Assembly (NCBI GenBank): GCA_029298735.1
Contig: JANSLP010000056.1
Span: 62,001-126,000 of the forward strand
Direction: 5' to 3'
Source of the DNA: Ophiostoma sp. CBS 140.51
Lineage: Eukaryota > Ascomycota > Sordariomycetes > Ophiostomatales > Ophiostomataceae
Length of the DNA: 64,000 nt
Shown here: piece after piece, positions 33,783 through 45,205 of the stretch
How positions within the stretch are numbered: position 1 is the first letter of the stretch
Layout: each line of letters opens with the position of its first letter
Notes under the pieces: generated by a model
Seen by the model: only the letters and a program-made list of their open reading frames with translations
Databases searched by the model: none
Told to the model about the DNA's origin: nothing
Translations under genes and position numbers: made by a program

Positions 33783-36607
33783 CTACGCCACACGAGCAGC
33801 GGGCTTAGCACCACGACGGCCGAGCAGTGTTGCACCGTCGAGGTTCAGCTCAAAAGCACCCTTTTGCCGGTTGTGGTCGCGCACCTGCTGGCGGGCAGCC
33901 GCAGCCACGGCGGCCGAGTGTTGACCGTAGCCGCGCTCGTTGGTGGCGGCGGCGGGCTGCTGGCGCTCCCGTTCACGGCCACGCTTCTGCTCGGGCTGGT
34001 CGCCGCGAATGTTGGCATTGCGCATACCATTCTCAAGGTCCTGGGTGCCGGTGTTGCCGCCGTGGGCCGCCGCCATCTTGCTGCTGTAGTGGGCGTAGTT
34101 CTGGTCGCTGGCACCGCTATTACCGCTGTGGCCAGTCGAGCCCGACGAGTTGGACGGGTTGGTTATCGAGGTTGTCGCGGACGACGACTCCTCGTCGGCC
34201 TCGTTGAGCTCGGCCATGCGCTGCACACCAGGCGTGCGGGTACCCAGGTTCTTGCGGCGCTTGTCCTCCTCCTCTTGGCGGTGGACAGCGTAACCGACAT
34301 CAAAGACTTCGCGCAGGTTGACGGCGCCCGGGGAGCGGAAGTCGCCACGGCGGTCGCCGTCAACAATCCGGGACATATCAAAGGGCTTGAGCACGGTGCC
34401 GTCGGCGCCCAGCTTCTTCTCGTCGCGGGGCGTGGGGCCGGAGCCACGGATCCAAGGGTGGTTCATGAACTCGACAATCGTGTAGCGGCGTTCCGGGTTG
34501 ACGTCCAGGAGATGGCTAATGAGATCCTGGGCGGACTTGGAGATATCATCCCACCAAGGCGACAAGAACGTGAACTGGCCCTTGGCCACTTTCTCCGTAA
34601 GAATTTCGATGCTCTCGTCGTAGAATGGGGGGAAGCCGCACAGCAAGGTGTAGAGGACGCAGCCCAGAGCCCACATGTCGACGGACTTGGAGTACATCTC
34701 GTCCTTGACGATCTCGGGCGCGGTGTAGCCGACGGTACCGCAGGGGGTCGTAGTGTTGGTCTCCCAAATGACTTTTGAGAGACCGAAATCGGCAATCTTG
34801 ATCTGGCCAATACCGCCGGCGCCCTGGCCCGGAATAAACTCGCCCTCATCGACCTTGTCCTCGTCGCCCGCCTGCCTCGGCTTAGGATGCTTGGCGGGGA
34901 CAACGGGTATTGGGTAAAACAGGATGTTCTCGGGCTTGATGTCACTAGAGGGGGGTTAGTTCACGTATTTCAAAAACGAATTTGATCAAAAGGAGTGTGG
35001 ACCTACCGATGAACAACGCCTTGCTCCTCGTGGAGGTACTCGAGGGCCTTGGCGACCTGGATGATGACGTGGCGAGACAGGTCCTCGCTGAAGTAGGTGA
35101 GCTTCACGATTTGGTGGAAGAGCTCGCCGCCGGGAGCCAGCTCGAGAACGATATAGTAGTACTGCTTGGCTTCGGAGAATTCGAGAAGGCGGACGATGTT
35201 GGGGTGGTCGAGTTTGCGCATAATCGTGACCTCTTTGAGGATGTTTGCGCGCTAAATTTGGGTTAGAATGTGGGATTAAGGCAGCCATGAAGTCTTGGGG
35301 CGGAAGAGGTTCTGAGGGAAATGGGGAAATGGGAAGAGGATATGGAACAAGCATTCGAACGCCGTGAAGAGGAGAGAAAAGATTTGGAGATGTGGAGAAA
35401 GAGGGGGAGGGGCAAAAGACAGGCAAAAAGACATCGAGACATGACGAGGAATACAAACGAAGCTATCGAACAGGAAGTGAGGAAACACCAGGTAACAACA
35501 GAGGAAAGAGGATAGGACAGAGAAGATAGGACAGAGGAGAGATAGAAGAGAAGAGAGAGAGGTATGGACATCATGACGTAGGAGATAAGACAGAGGAAAA
35601 AAGTTAATGGGGTTCCTACCTCTGCAGCCTTGGGAACCTTCGGCTTGAAATTCGGATGCAAGTGTTTGTCTCCCTAGTTGGCGGAATCCGGTGTTGGCAA
35701 ACGATCCAAGGAGAATGGCGAGAAAAGAAAACGAAGCAAAGAAAAGCAAAAGCATAACACGCGAGAACGAAAGAAAAAGAAGGAAAAATGAAAAAGAAAA
35801 CACCCGCAAAAGTCTCGAGAACAACGCGTGCTTCCACGTCTATGTCTTTAATGTCTTTTGCCTGTTTTTTTCGGTCCCCTTTGCGTTGACTTAATGCACC
35901 GTTGCTACGACGCAGCCAAACATATGCATGGGACGCATATGCGGGATCTTGAGCACAACTTGCCCACGAAAAGAGTGAACGCAGTAAAAAAGCAGTAACA
36001 AACGAAAACAGAACAGAAAAGCAAAACGACAAATAAAAGTAAACGCACCTGTGTGACATTCATCTCGTACTTGCGGACCACCTTGATGGCGACGTCATCG
36101 GTGTAGACACCCGTGCGATCGCGTGCACGGTAGACGTTGCTAAAGGCGCCGTCGCCCATCTTCTCGACGAGCTCCCAGCGCTCGAGCCCCGGGTAGCGAG
36201 GGAACTTGCTGCGGCCCTCACGCTCTTCGGCGACAATCTTGGCAATTTCATCGTCGCCGATGCGGCGGCTCTTGGTCTTGGTGATGGGAATACCATCCGG
36301 GTCCTGCTGGTCGAGAGCGGTGGCAACAGACGTGGCGGCGGGCACGGTGCGTGTGGTGCGTCCCGGATCGGAGACGGCGTGGTGGGTTGTGGGTTGCTGG
36401 GTTGTTGTGGCCATAGTTGGGCTGAGCTGCTGTGGTGGTGAGTTGCGCGACGAGGGCTCCTTACGCGACGTCTGCTCGTCCACGGCGCGGGCCTGCTTGC
36501 CTGAGAGAAGAGGTGGTTAGATGGGGACGAGAAAGTGTAGAGTAAAAGATAGTCTGCGAAGACTCACCATGGCGGATAAAGTTTTTGAGTTGTTGTATTG
36601 TCGACAT
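33783..36607 (-). CDS. srk1: CAMK-group Ser/Thr kinase, Srk1/Rck2 (MAPKAP-kinase-like) family
   Basis: Five exons on the minus strand: 36607-36568, 36500-36049, 35673-35620, 35251-35007 and 34944-33783; 650 residues. All junctions have GT..AG ends and keep the kinase frame. Subdomains seen: Gly loop GDGAFSNVYRARD, Lys in VAIKVV, VVHRDIKPENILF, DFG in IADFGLSK, activation segment TNTTTPCGTVGYTAPEI with a Thr-Pro site for an upstream MAP kinase, and VDMWALGCVLYTLLCGFPPF. The C-terminal NLREVFDVGYAVHRQEEEDK and FELNLDGATLLGRRG are, as I recall, marks of fungal Srk1/Rck2 kinases that act below the Hog1/Sty1 stress MAP kinase. Exon 3 is an 18-codon microexon between introns of about 375 and 368 nt, much longer than others here. 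Confidence 0.93.
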
Positions 36608-39600
36608 GGTGACGGTTCAGTCGGCTAGACGGTTGAGAGGGGGAGAAGGAGAAGAAAAAGGAGAAAGAGAGAGAGAGGCTGCCGAGAGCAGAAAGGCGAG
36701 CCAATGTTGATATCGAGGCAGAAGAAGATGCGATGCAACTGCTCGAGTTTTCGTGGGCGTAACCCTTCGGTTGGGCTAGGAAATGAGTCAAGACGAGGCG
36801 AGTCGTTTCTTAACAAGCATCACCTCGTTCCAAAAGTCAAGAATGCGAAAAGGTGGTGGTCGCTGACAAGTTGGCGATGCTGTTGGCGAGAAATGAGGCG
36901 CTTTTTTGTTTCTTGGTTGGAAAGGCTGCCGAAATGTTTGCTGGATGATGGCGGGGTGATTTCTGTGAAAATAAGGCCAAAGGCGGGCGTGATGAGACTG
37001 GAATGGGATGAAGAAGGCAGACGGAAGAAGGCTTCACGATTGTTGGTGGGATGACTACAAGCTGTCGTAGAAAAAAGACAAGATTGTGGGTTGTTGAGAG
37101 GAGAGACAAAGAAAAGGGAGAAAGTTTTTTTGAAACGGTGAGGCCCGAGAGAAAAGTGAAGAGAATGTTGAAAAGAGGAAAGAGGAAAATAGAATATAGA
37201 CAAAGGAAGGCACGAAGCGTGGTAAAAGGGAGGAAAGCGCCAGGGCACTTAGGGGGATTAATAAGGCTTCTGCTGGGGAAAGAGCGAACGGGGGAAGGCG
37301 CGACAGGCGACAGATGGTGGCGCACGGTTTTAGGGTGACGGCCTTGGAAAAGTGACAATGACAATAGACGTAAACGAGAGGCACTTTGGAGACGAGGGCC
37401 TAGATTCTAGATTCTTGAGATCCTGGAGATTCTTGATTTGGACCGACGAGATTGATGAGGATGATGAAGAGGAGGCAATATGGCGTAACTTGATTGGAGA
37501 TCAAGAATGAGGGAATGGGAGAGCTATGACGGCAGCGAGGAGGAAGCAAAAGAAGAGGGCAAGACGAGAGAAAAGAAAAAGAAGAAAAAATAATAAAAAC
37601 ATAAAAAAGAGAGGAGAAGCACGAGACAGGCGGCCGTTAGGCAGTCAATACAGCAGGCGTAGAGGCAAAAAAGGACGCTAGAAGTTTGACATAGGCTCGA
37701 TAGAGCCCTGTAGGAGGGCTAACGAAATAGCCGACGGATTAGGCAAGCGAGAAAACGGGGGCGTTCAATACAAGCAGTCAGCGCAAGGGAAGAGGTAGCG
37801 AGGGAAGGAGCAAGCACGACAGACGGCCGAGAAAAGTGTAGGAAATGACAGAAAATGGAAAGAGCAAGGGGGACACGCGAGTTTGGTAATTTCTCCTCTT
37901 TTTTCGTCGTCTCGCTTTTTTACGTTTTTATTGAGAAACGCAAGGGAAGATGGGAAGGGACGAGGAGAGGGACGGAAACAAGCCAAGCGACACGTTCCCG
38001 GTTTGGCAGGCGAAAGCCTGATCTACAGCGGCAACCGAAGAAAAAGGGAATGGAGGAGAAGGACCAGTGACGAATGTGGGAAGGAGCGAAACGGCGGACC
38101 AGAAACGCGGCGGACGAGAAGCATACACATACGACATACGTTTCTCCTAATATTCAGAGACAGCTCTTTGAACAAAGCAACAGACAAACTACGCGCGTGG
38201 GACGGGCCCAGCAAACAGCACCGACGATGAAAGAATACGGGCGAGATAAGGTGGTGTCTCAAGAGGCGTTTGGCAGTTTTGATGGGTTGGGTGTCGAGGG
38301 TCTTTTTGAGGGAGAATGTTGCAGCGTAGGACGGAGGAAAAGAGACACAGGATTGAGGAAATGGAAAAAGAACGGAACGAATGACGTAGTGACTGTCGAA
38401 TCTTGGAAAGCAGCGTCATTGCCCAGTTTTTTTTCTGCAGGTGTGGTGGGATGCATGCTGGAAAATTATGGGAAATATGGCGAATTGGCCCCAGTTTGGC
38501 TTCTTTGGCGGCCAACGAGCGACACTAACTTGCACGCAGGGACCCAGTTACAGGGGGTGACACGGATGGCGTCATATGATTGGCCCGCTGTCCCAGCTTG
38601 GGCTGTCTCTTGTTCCCAAAGCTGTGCCCACCCGGAGACATGCTGTGAAATGCCCTGTAGTCCACTGTAAAGAGGGCAAAACGGGGCACGCTACAGCGCA
38701 CTCCAGCGAGCCCCGCATCTGTCCACGCTCCAAATGCCTGTCTCTGTCTCTTCGCTGCATGTGAGCATCGATCTGTTTACTTTTGCCGTCCGTCTCCCTG
38801 TCCGTCTGTCTCTCTGCCCAATCCCCCAATTTTACACGTATTCACGTCCTGCTTTGCGCAGTGTCCGCCAGATAAGGTTGGCACTGGCGTGGAGACCCTG
38901 AAACGATCCAGTGCGTCGAAATGTCTCCAGGCCAAGATGTGCCTTCCGTTTCTATTTGCTCTTGCTGTCTGCTCTTGCCCGCAGCACATGCTCCGAGGCC
39001 GTACGCTCTTGCTTCTTTTTTGTCTTTGCCTCCATCTCTGCATCCGTCGTTTCGTAGTCGACAGCATCATAGCACCGTCATAGTCGACCATCATTCCCAT
39101 CGTCTCGTTGTTTGACGTCCGTTTGCCGCCCGGCGTCCGTTCCTTTCCCGCGATATCTTTCCTCAACTTGCGTCAAGAGCGTACTGAGATCGAGATAGCT
39201 GAAAGAACCGCAACAAAGACTCCGAGAGTATCGTAATAGACTTCTTTATCTCGACGGAATCTCCACCGACGCCGCTGTCTTTTGTTGTCATTGTTGACCT
39301 CAGACTTGACGACATATGTGCGAGGTGACAAGGCTTGCACAGCAGCGATTCTCACTCCAAATGTTGACGTCGACGGTGCATCAAAGGCTTAAAAAGGCCC
39401 TGGCTGCCGATCCATGTCCCTCTGGGTCTGTCTGGAGGCTGATCCGACTCCGCGATCTCAAATGGATCTCTTTCAACGGCTGCGCTCATCCAAATGGAAC
39501 AAACGAATAATTGAATTTCAAGGGTGACGTGCTGCAGGAAGAGGGAGCCAAATGCTTGAGCCTGAGCCTTGCAGCACGTTTCTTTTTGGATTTGCTTTTA

Positions 39601-40510
39601 ACTCTTTTCTGCTTGCGTGCAAACGTGCTCCTTCTGTTTTGGTGGAGACGCGGCTGCCTTTGCAGAGGAGCACTTTCACTTTGGAAGGTGCATTGAAAGC
39701 GCCCGTTATGGGCAATGACGTCAGAATAAGACCATTGTCATTTTGTCATTTTACGAGCTGCAGCCCAGCGGCCAACTTTTGTCGTCCGGAGCAGGTGCGT
39801 GTGGAGAGCCTCAAATGGCACTGGGACGGCAGACAAGATGAATGCAACACAAAAAGACGCCTTCTCTTCAACTCTGCATGCAACAGACAACTGCATTTTG
39901 AACGCAGAATCCCAAAGTAGACAAATGCGATGCTGCGAGATATGACAAAATCAAGAATCCGGGAAATTGCATCAGTGTCGTATTGATATTGACTTTTGTT
40001 CCAACGTCTTAGACTTTATTGAAATTTATTGACTCCTTTTTACACTTTTCGACTTTTCAGTCTCATTCGAGACACAAGAGTCAATCGAGTCAATATTGAT
40101 GATTCTTTCCCACACTGTCACATCACATTGGATACATTTTCGTTCTTTATTGATTGTCAATTTACTTTTGATGTAATGCTAGAAAATACAGAATGCCGTG
40201 ATATCTCGTTTTTACAACTTATTTGCAGACGCCGCCTAATCCCATGCCACCCACAGTTAAACTCCTCTTTCCTATCATTCTTCGCTTCCTTTCCGACTTT
40301 AGATGGCGCGCTTGCCGATATCCTGCCACCGTCGATTTTTTTTTCTGTTTGTCGTTTTCGTTCCCCTCTTTTTTCTCGTGTCTACGACGGATTACCCCTG
40401 AGCCAACAAGACCGGCCGCCCACATAGCGTATCCGCCGGTGTTGTTGGTGTCGTTGGTTCACACTGGTGTCTTTTCGTGTTTTTTTGACATTTGTCAACA
40501 CTTTTCGTGT
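36608..40510. other. Long intergenic region upstream of the kinase
   Basis: About 3.9 kb with no supported gene. The part from 36608 to about 37620 is strongly purine-rich on the plus strand, hence pyrimidine-rich in the kinase sense, and is the likely kinase leader and promoter. ORFs such as 38074-38670 plus have no motifs and average base composition. The last 500 bp before the amidohydrolase gene are AT-rich. Confidence 0.5.
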
Positions 40511-42175
40511 CTACTTCTTAAACACCTGTTTGCCGCTGTACCAAGTCTCCTCAATAACAGCACCCAGCAGTTTGGACGTGTCCCACGCCATGTCCACAAC
40601 GGCAAAGTCGGCCGCCTTGCCAGGCACCAGCGAACCCGTCTCGCCGTCCGCAAACACCGAGTACGCCGCACCCCGCGTCGCCGCCGTCACCGCCTGGCAC
40701 AGCGTCAGCGCAAAGTGCGGGTTGACGGCACCCAGATCGGCCGCGTTGGGCTCGCGTGCCGACCGGCGCGTCGTCGCAATGTAGGCGTTGGCCAGGGGCT
40801 CGCGCGGCGCCGTGGGCGCGTCCGTGCCAATGGCCAGCGGGGCACCGGCGTCTTGGAACTCGCGGTATGCAAAAGCACGGCCGCAGCGGTGCTCGCCAAT
40901 CAGGCGGGGCCAGGCGCGCAGGATAGCCGGGTCGGCGTGGACGGGCTGGATACTGGCAGTGATGCCGAGCTCACCCAGACGGACAGCATCGTCGTGCGAG
41001 GCCAGCTCCAGGTGCTCGATGCGGGGGCGCAGCGTCTTTTGGCCGGGGTACTTGGCAATGGTGTTGACGGCCATGGTGATGGCGCGGTCGCCAATGGCGT
41101 GCAGGGCGACCTGCAGACCGCCCTCGGTGGCGCGCTTGACGACGGGCTCGACCATCTCGGGCTGCCAGATGAGGTCGGCCGACGTGCGGGCAGAGTCGCC
41201 GTAGGGCTCGGTGAGAGCAGCCGTGCAGGCATCGACGATGCCGTCGCAGACAACCTTGACACCAACAACACGCAGCGAGGGGAGCGTCTCGCCGTTGCGG
41301 CCGGTGGCGCCGTTGTGGATTTTGGCCAGCTCAATGGCACGGTCAACTTGCGCCAGGTGCTCGGCCTCGGTGCCCCGGGGCTTGATCAGCCAGTAGGCCG
41401 TGATGCGGATGGGTGGGCGCTTGTCGGGCCGCGTCTCAATGTAGTTGACCATGGCCTCGAGCGACTCTTCTTGCAGGGCCATGTCCACCACGCCCGTGTA
41501 GCCCTGTTCTGTGTAGACATTGACGGCCGCCTCCAGCGCGTCGGTGCGCTCCTGCAGCGTGGCCACGTTGGACAGGTACGGCCACACCAGGTCGAACACA
41601 GCCGCCTCGCTCAGCAGACCCGAGGGCCGCTTGGTCTCGGCGTTGCGGTGGATGGTGCCGCCGCCCACCACTTTGTCGAAATCGTCGTAGATGCCCAGAT
41701 CTTTCAGGGCCGCCGTGTTGCACCACGTCGCGTGCAGGTCCTTGCTCTCAATGTAGATGGGCCGCGGGTCCAGGTCGTCAATCATGTCCGACGTCACCTC
41801 GCCGGGGGTCATGGAGAACATCCAGTTGCGGCACAGGATGCGCTTAACGTCCGGGTTGGCCACTGCGTAGTCCTTGATGACCTTGCGGATGTCCTCAAAG
41901 TTGTGGCAGCCCTCGAGCGGCACCTTGTTGAGCGAGTAGCCGAGCGTCAGCAGGTGGACGTGGCCGTCGACAAAGCCGGGCAGCACGGTGCGGCCGCCGA
42001 GGTCGTGGACAGTAGCAGAGCCATCAGCCTTGGCCTGCTGGATAGCAGCGTCGCTCTCGCTGCCGACAGCCTGCACAACGCCGTCCTTGACGACCATGGC
42101 GCTGTGGAAGACGGCATCGTCGTTGGGGCCGGCGCCCGACTGGAACACCTTGCCGTTCACAAAGACGGTAGACAT
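40511..42175 (-). CDS. Amidohydrolase family 3 (YtcJ-like) metal-dependent hydrolase
   Basis: Intronless, 554 residues. Family features in order: VFVNGKVFQSGAG beta-sandwich start, LPGFVDGHVHLLTLG metal site, a substrate-lid region, VVGVKVVCDGIVD in the position of the KxxxDG strand, LHAIGDRAITMAV, PRIEHLELAS, and IGTDAPTAPREPLANAYIAT, ending SLVPGKAADFAVVD. These are the marks of the YtcJ / N-substituted formamide deformylase / AepA group, cytosolic hydrolases of cyclic or substituted amides. The exact substrate cannot be told. The length is normal. The leader is short and the upstream region contains small tandem repeats. Confidence 0.9.
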   Translation of the reverse strand: MSTVFVNGKVFQSGAGPNDDAVFHSAMVVKDGVVQAVGSESDAAIQQAKADGSATVHDLGGRTVLPGFVDGHVHLLTLGYSLNKVPLEGCHNFEDIRKVIKDYAVANPDVKRILCRNWMFSMTPGEVTSDMIDDLDPRPIYIESKDLHATWCNTAALKDLGIYDDFDKVVGGGTIHRNAETKRPSGLLSEAAVFDLVWPYLSNVATLQERTDALEAAVNVYTEQGYTGVVDMALQEESLEAMVNYIETRPDKRPPIRITAYWLIKPRGTEAEHLAQVDRAIELAKIHNGATGRNGETLPSLRVVGVKVVCDGIVDACTAALTEPYGDSARTSADLIWQPEMVEPVVKRATEGGLQVALHAIGDRAITMAVNTIAKYPGQKTLRPRIEHLELASHDDAVRLGELGITASIQPVHADPAILRAWPRLIGEHRCGRAFAYREFQDAGAPLAIGTDAPTAPREPLANAYIATTRRSAREPNAADLGAVNPHFALTLCQAVTAATRGAAYSVFADGETGSLVPGKAADFAVVDMAWDTSKLLGAVIEETWYSGKQVFKK

Positions 42176-42460
42176 GGTGGTGAGGTGTTAGGATGTGGTG
42201 TGAGTTGTGCAAGGGGGAGGCGTTGGAGACGGGGGCGTTGGAGAAGTTGAGGTAGAAGCTGAAAACGATGCGAGTAGAGGTCGAAGGTGTCACGTCGCAA
42301 GATTGTGTAGAATGCTCCTTCTTCAAGAAAAAAGAAAGCTTTCATAAAAGGAAGGAGCGGTGCAATCCGTGTTTTATGGCAGTCGCGATCGCATGCGATG
42401 TCGCTCCTTCCCCCGCCCCAATACATGCAATGCGTGCCTGCCAAAGGACCCCCCTCAGCG

Positions 42461-42642
42461 CGCCAAAATCGCCAAAATCGCCAAAAACCGCACCGATTAA
42501 GCTATCGACCTTCCCAGAGGGGACTAACACGCGGACTGCTCCGCACAACTGATAGCTTCCCGCTGGGGTATCGGCAAATCGGTGCATTTGCAGGCAGTTT
42601 TCAGGCACTTTGCAGGCACTGGCGCTTTTCTGGCGCCTTTCT
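42461..42642. repeat. Cluster of short imperfect tandem repeats
   Basis: CGCCAAAAT is repeated three times at 42461-42487 (last copy with one change). An 11-bp unit of the form TTTGCAGGCAC is repeated three times at 42587-42619 with one or two changes. GGCGCTTTTCT / GGCGCCTTTCT lie directly adjacent at 42621-42642. The cluster lies 290-470 bp upstream of the amidohydrolase ATG. Confidence 0.75.
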
Positions 42643-42880
42643 GACAGACAAAAAGCATACTTTTCTGCAGGGACACTCTCTGCGAAAACGCCCCAATGCG
42701 CGGCCATTGACGGCATAAGGGAGGGGACCAGAGGGGGAGGCTAAGGAGGGGAAAAGGTGATCCTAATTGCTCACTCGACGGGAGATGCGATGAAAACGAT
42801 CTGATAGCAAGCGGAGCCCAGAAACAGAGCCGCCTATTTGCGACTCATTGCTATCGCAAACCCCAGTGTATTTCGCCAGC

Positions 42881-42964
42881 GGGTCACGTGGTCACATGAC
42901 CCGTACTCTTACCCATTCGGCCGGTCGTCGGCCGTCGCCATGCCCGGCTTGCGACGGCGGCGAC
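42881..42964. repeat. Two adjacent inverted repeats
   Basis: GGGTCA and TGACCC enclose 10 bp that include a CACGTG-like core (42881-42902). GCCGTCGC (42931-42938) is repeated in reverse complement as GCGACGGC (42951-42958) with a 12-nt loop. They could be protein-binding sites or structured DNA; no gene is tied to them. Confidence 0.55.
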
Positions 42965-43585
42965 AATCGGAGTGCGACGCCGGATCTGCGACTCAGGAGG
43001 GCATCTGATGTATTGTGCCGATATGATTCTTTTTGATTTATATCGGCAGTGAAAGAGGTGCTTTTATGCTACAATGACCGATGTTCGACTTGCCAAACTT
43101 TCAATGCCCCGTGGACGACTTACACCGTCTGAGACGCATCTTCAAGCAAGTGAAAATCATGTGATCGAAAGACATCCAACGTAGTGATGTAGCGATTGCC
43201 TGTAGCTTGATAAAGTATCACTAGATACAACGATATCTTTTTGCATTCGGTGGCCACAATTCTGGAGCCCGGCAAGTTGATACGCCGTGAACACGGAAGG
43301 AGCGATCTGGTCAGTATCTTGCCTGTATGGTGAAAACGGTGCCAAGACAAGGCTGTAAGTTGGCAGGCGCAGCTATGCCAGAATGATGCTCAAAGGAAAG
43401 AACGACTAGGTGCAACTCAAAGGATGTGACTGAAGTCCAAAGAACGAGAGAGAGAAATAAGGGGCAAAGATCCCAAGCCGGACGGGGTAAAACAAAACAA
43501 AGCCCGTGACAACAAGACAACATACGAGGTTGAACTTGACAAAAACATCACCAAGAACCTAAGTTTTCAGCATCATCACAACCTT

Positions 43586-45205
43586 GTGCCAAGAAGCACC
43601 GCCTCCAACACATCACTGACTTCTATGTTCAGCTCTCAAACCCGAGATGCATGGTCGCTTTTCATTCGCTTCAACGCACGCAGGCAACTATCGCTAGCCA
43701 ATTTGACGACAGCTTTTTTCGTCGACGACACCTGCACACGTCCATTCAGAGGCACGGCCACCTCTGTTGCAGACGAGGGCTGAAAAAGCCTACCGCCCAA
43801 CGGGATGCTCTTCAAAGCGAAATACACATTGCGGTGCCCAATCAAATTGCACCTTTTACCAGCCTTATGCAGACTGAGCCAGCTGAAAAGATAGAATACG
43901 ACTGTGCGAAACAAGCAACATGGTGGCAGACCATATAACCAGGGAGCAGCCCACAGCGTTCGTCTAACATCGCCAACCATCATTCACGCAGAGGCGGGCA
44001 ATCCCTTAACTCGGAAATGCTACGTGTTGCCTCACTCTGTGCGGCCATGTGCAACTACAGTGAAATCGGACACCACTTTCGTTGCTGGAGACAATGTCAA
44101 GATAGCTTTTATAAGCCCTATCGACAAACTTGGATTTTTCATGCCCGTGGCACGGTCTCCTGTGACTATCAGGCGCCTTGTCTTCAAGACATAATAGAGA
44201 AACACCACAGTGGCGAGCAGCGGGAGCCCTAAATATATGGTCCTGATGCTCTGTTGGTCGCCAAGGCGCAGCGCAATCTGATCAAGCTTCCGAAAGACTT
44301 CTATTCAACCATTTCAAAGGCGGAGATTCGGCAAGATGGCAATTCTTATCTTACAAGGTTCACTGTACACTTCATGGACGGTTCTCATACCCTTCTATAC
44401 TGGCCCCCCCTTGCTCGAAATCGACGAATCTACGGCAACTGCATACTTATATTCAGCATGCCAATGCTAAGTCTCCTGAGTATCTTGCTATTAATCTTTC
44501 CAATACAATTTGAGAAAGACTATCTTATCGAGGTGCCATCCGATTACTAGGACCGTGTCCGTGTTGTGTTCATGAAAAAGGAAATCGATCAGAATCCAAA
44601 CCCCGACCCCATTCTGTCTAACGACGAGAGAATGGAAATTTCCAAGCGAAGCATACCGAAACACTCGTTTGCGATCGCTCAACCAACTGGACACTTCGTA
44701 TAGTGACCCAGAACAGCGACCGCCAAAGTCAAGATCAAACGCCCGTCGCCTCATCAACAGCCAAATTCAGCCCCGATAAATTTGCCCTTCTGTGGTACAT
44801 GACCTTATTTACAGTTGCCAGTGTCGCATATGGAGGTGGCACCTTTTAGCATGGGATGGGCCGTTCCGCAGGTACACGGAAATGGTGCTATGGCGAGGCT
44901 CTGGCATTGGAGTTGGTGCCATAGCTGCAGCCGTCTTACTGGTTTTGGCTCAGGCTATACATACCCATATACACCGTGTACTAAGATTCTTTGGTATACT
45001 ATTGCCTATTGTCAGTTTTGCTACACTTAGCGGGCAGTCGACTTTGGTGGTATACGGTGTGATACTGGTATTTTTTCTCTGCCTCTTCTTTCTCATGGCC
45101 TGTCGGTTGTGTTTGGTGGTCGAGAGCTTGGTCGGGCTGGCATATGTACCGGACGGCGTGTTTGAGCTGCCAAACTGGGCACTGTACTTTCTTCACATTG
45201 CATAG
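43586..45205 (+). pseudogene. Decayed gene for a fungal multi-pass membrane protein
   Basis: Protein-like stretches run through several frames with stops and shifts. In one frame TAKFSPDKFALLWYMTLF and TVASVAYGGGTF end at a TAG after 44860. A one-base shift restores LAWDGPFRRYTEMVLWRGSG and several hydrophobic segments, ending ACRLCLVVESLVGLAYVPDG and WALYFLHIA at the stop. This layout (VAYGG..LAW...F....E..LWR, then membrane segments, then RL.LVVE.....L..VP......W..Y..H) matches, from memory, a common uncharacterised fungal membrane protein family. A TAG near 44549 (SDY-stop-DRVRVVF) would be CAG after one change. Earlier fragments from 43586 are less certain and may belong to another decayed gene. 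Confidence 0.6.

Larger units (their letters stand above)
42176..43585. other. Amidohydrolase upstream region with short repeats and palindromes
   Basis: No gene supported. It holds three small tandem-repeat clusters (42461-42642) and two inverted repeats (42881-42964), listed separately. Confidence 0.5.

Noticed and set aside
38074..38670. 198-codon open frame upstream of the kinase gene
   Set aside because: No motif, no codon bias and no splice structure; treated as chance.
40223..42250. 675-codon antisense open frame opposite the amidohydrolase gene
   Set aside because: Same shadow effect; low-information Val/Gly/Asp/His-rich translation without domains.
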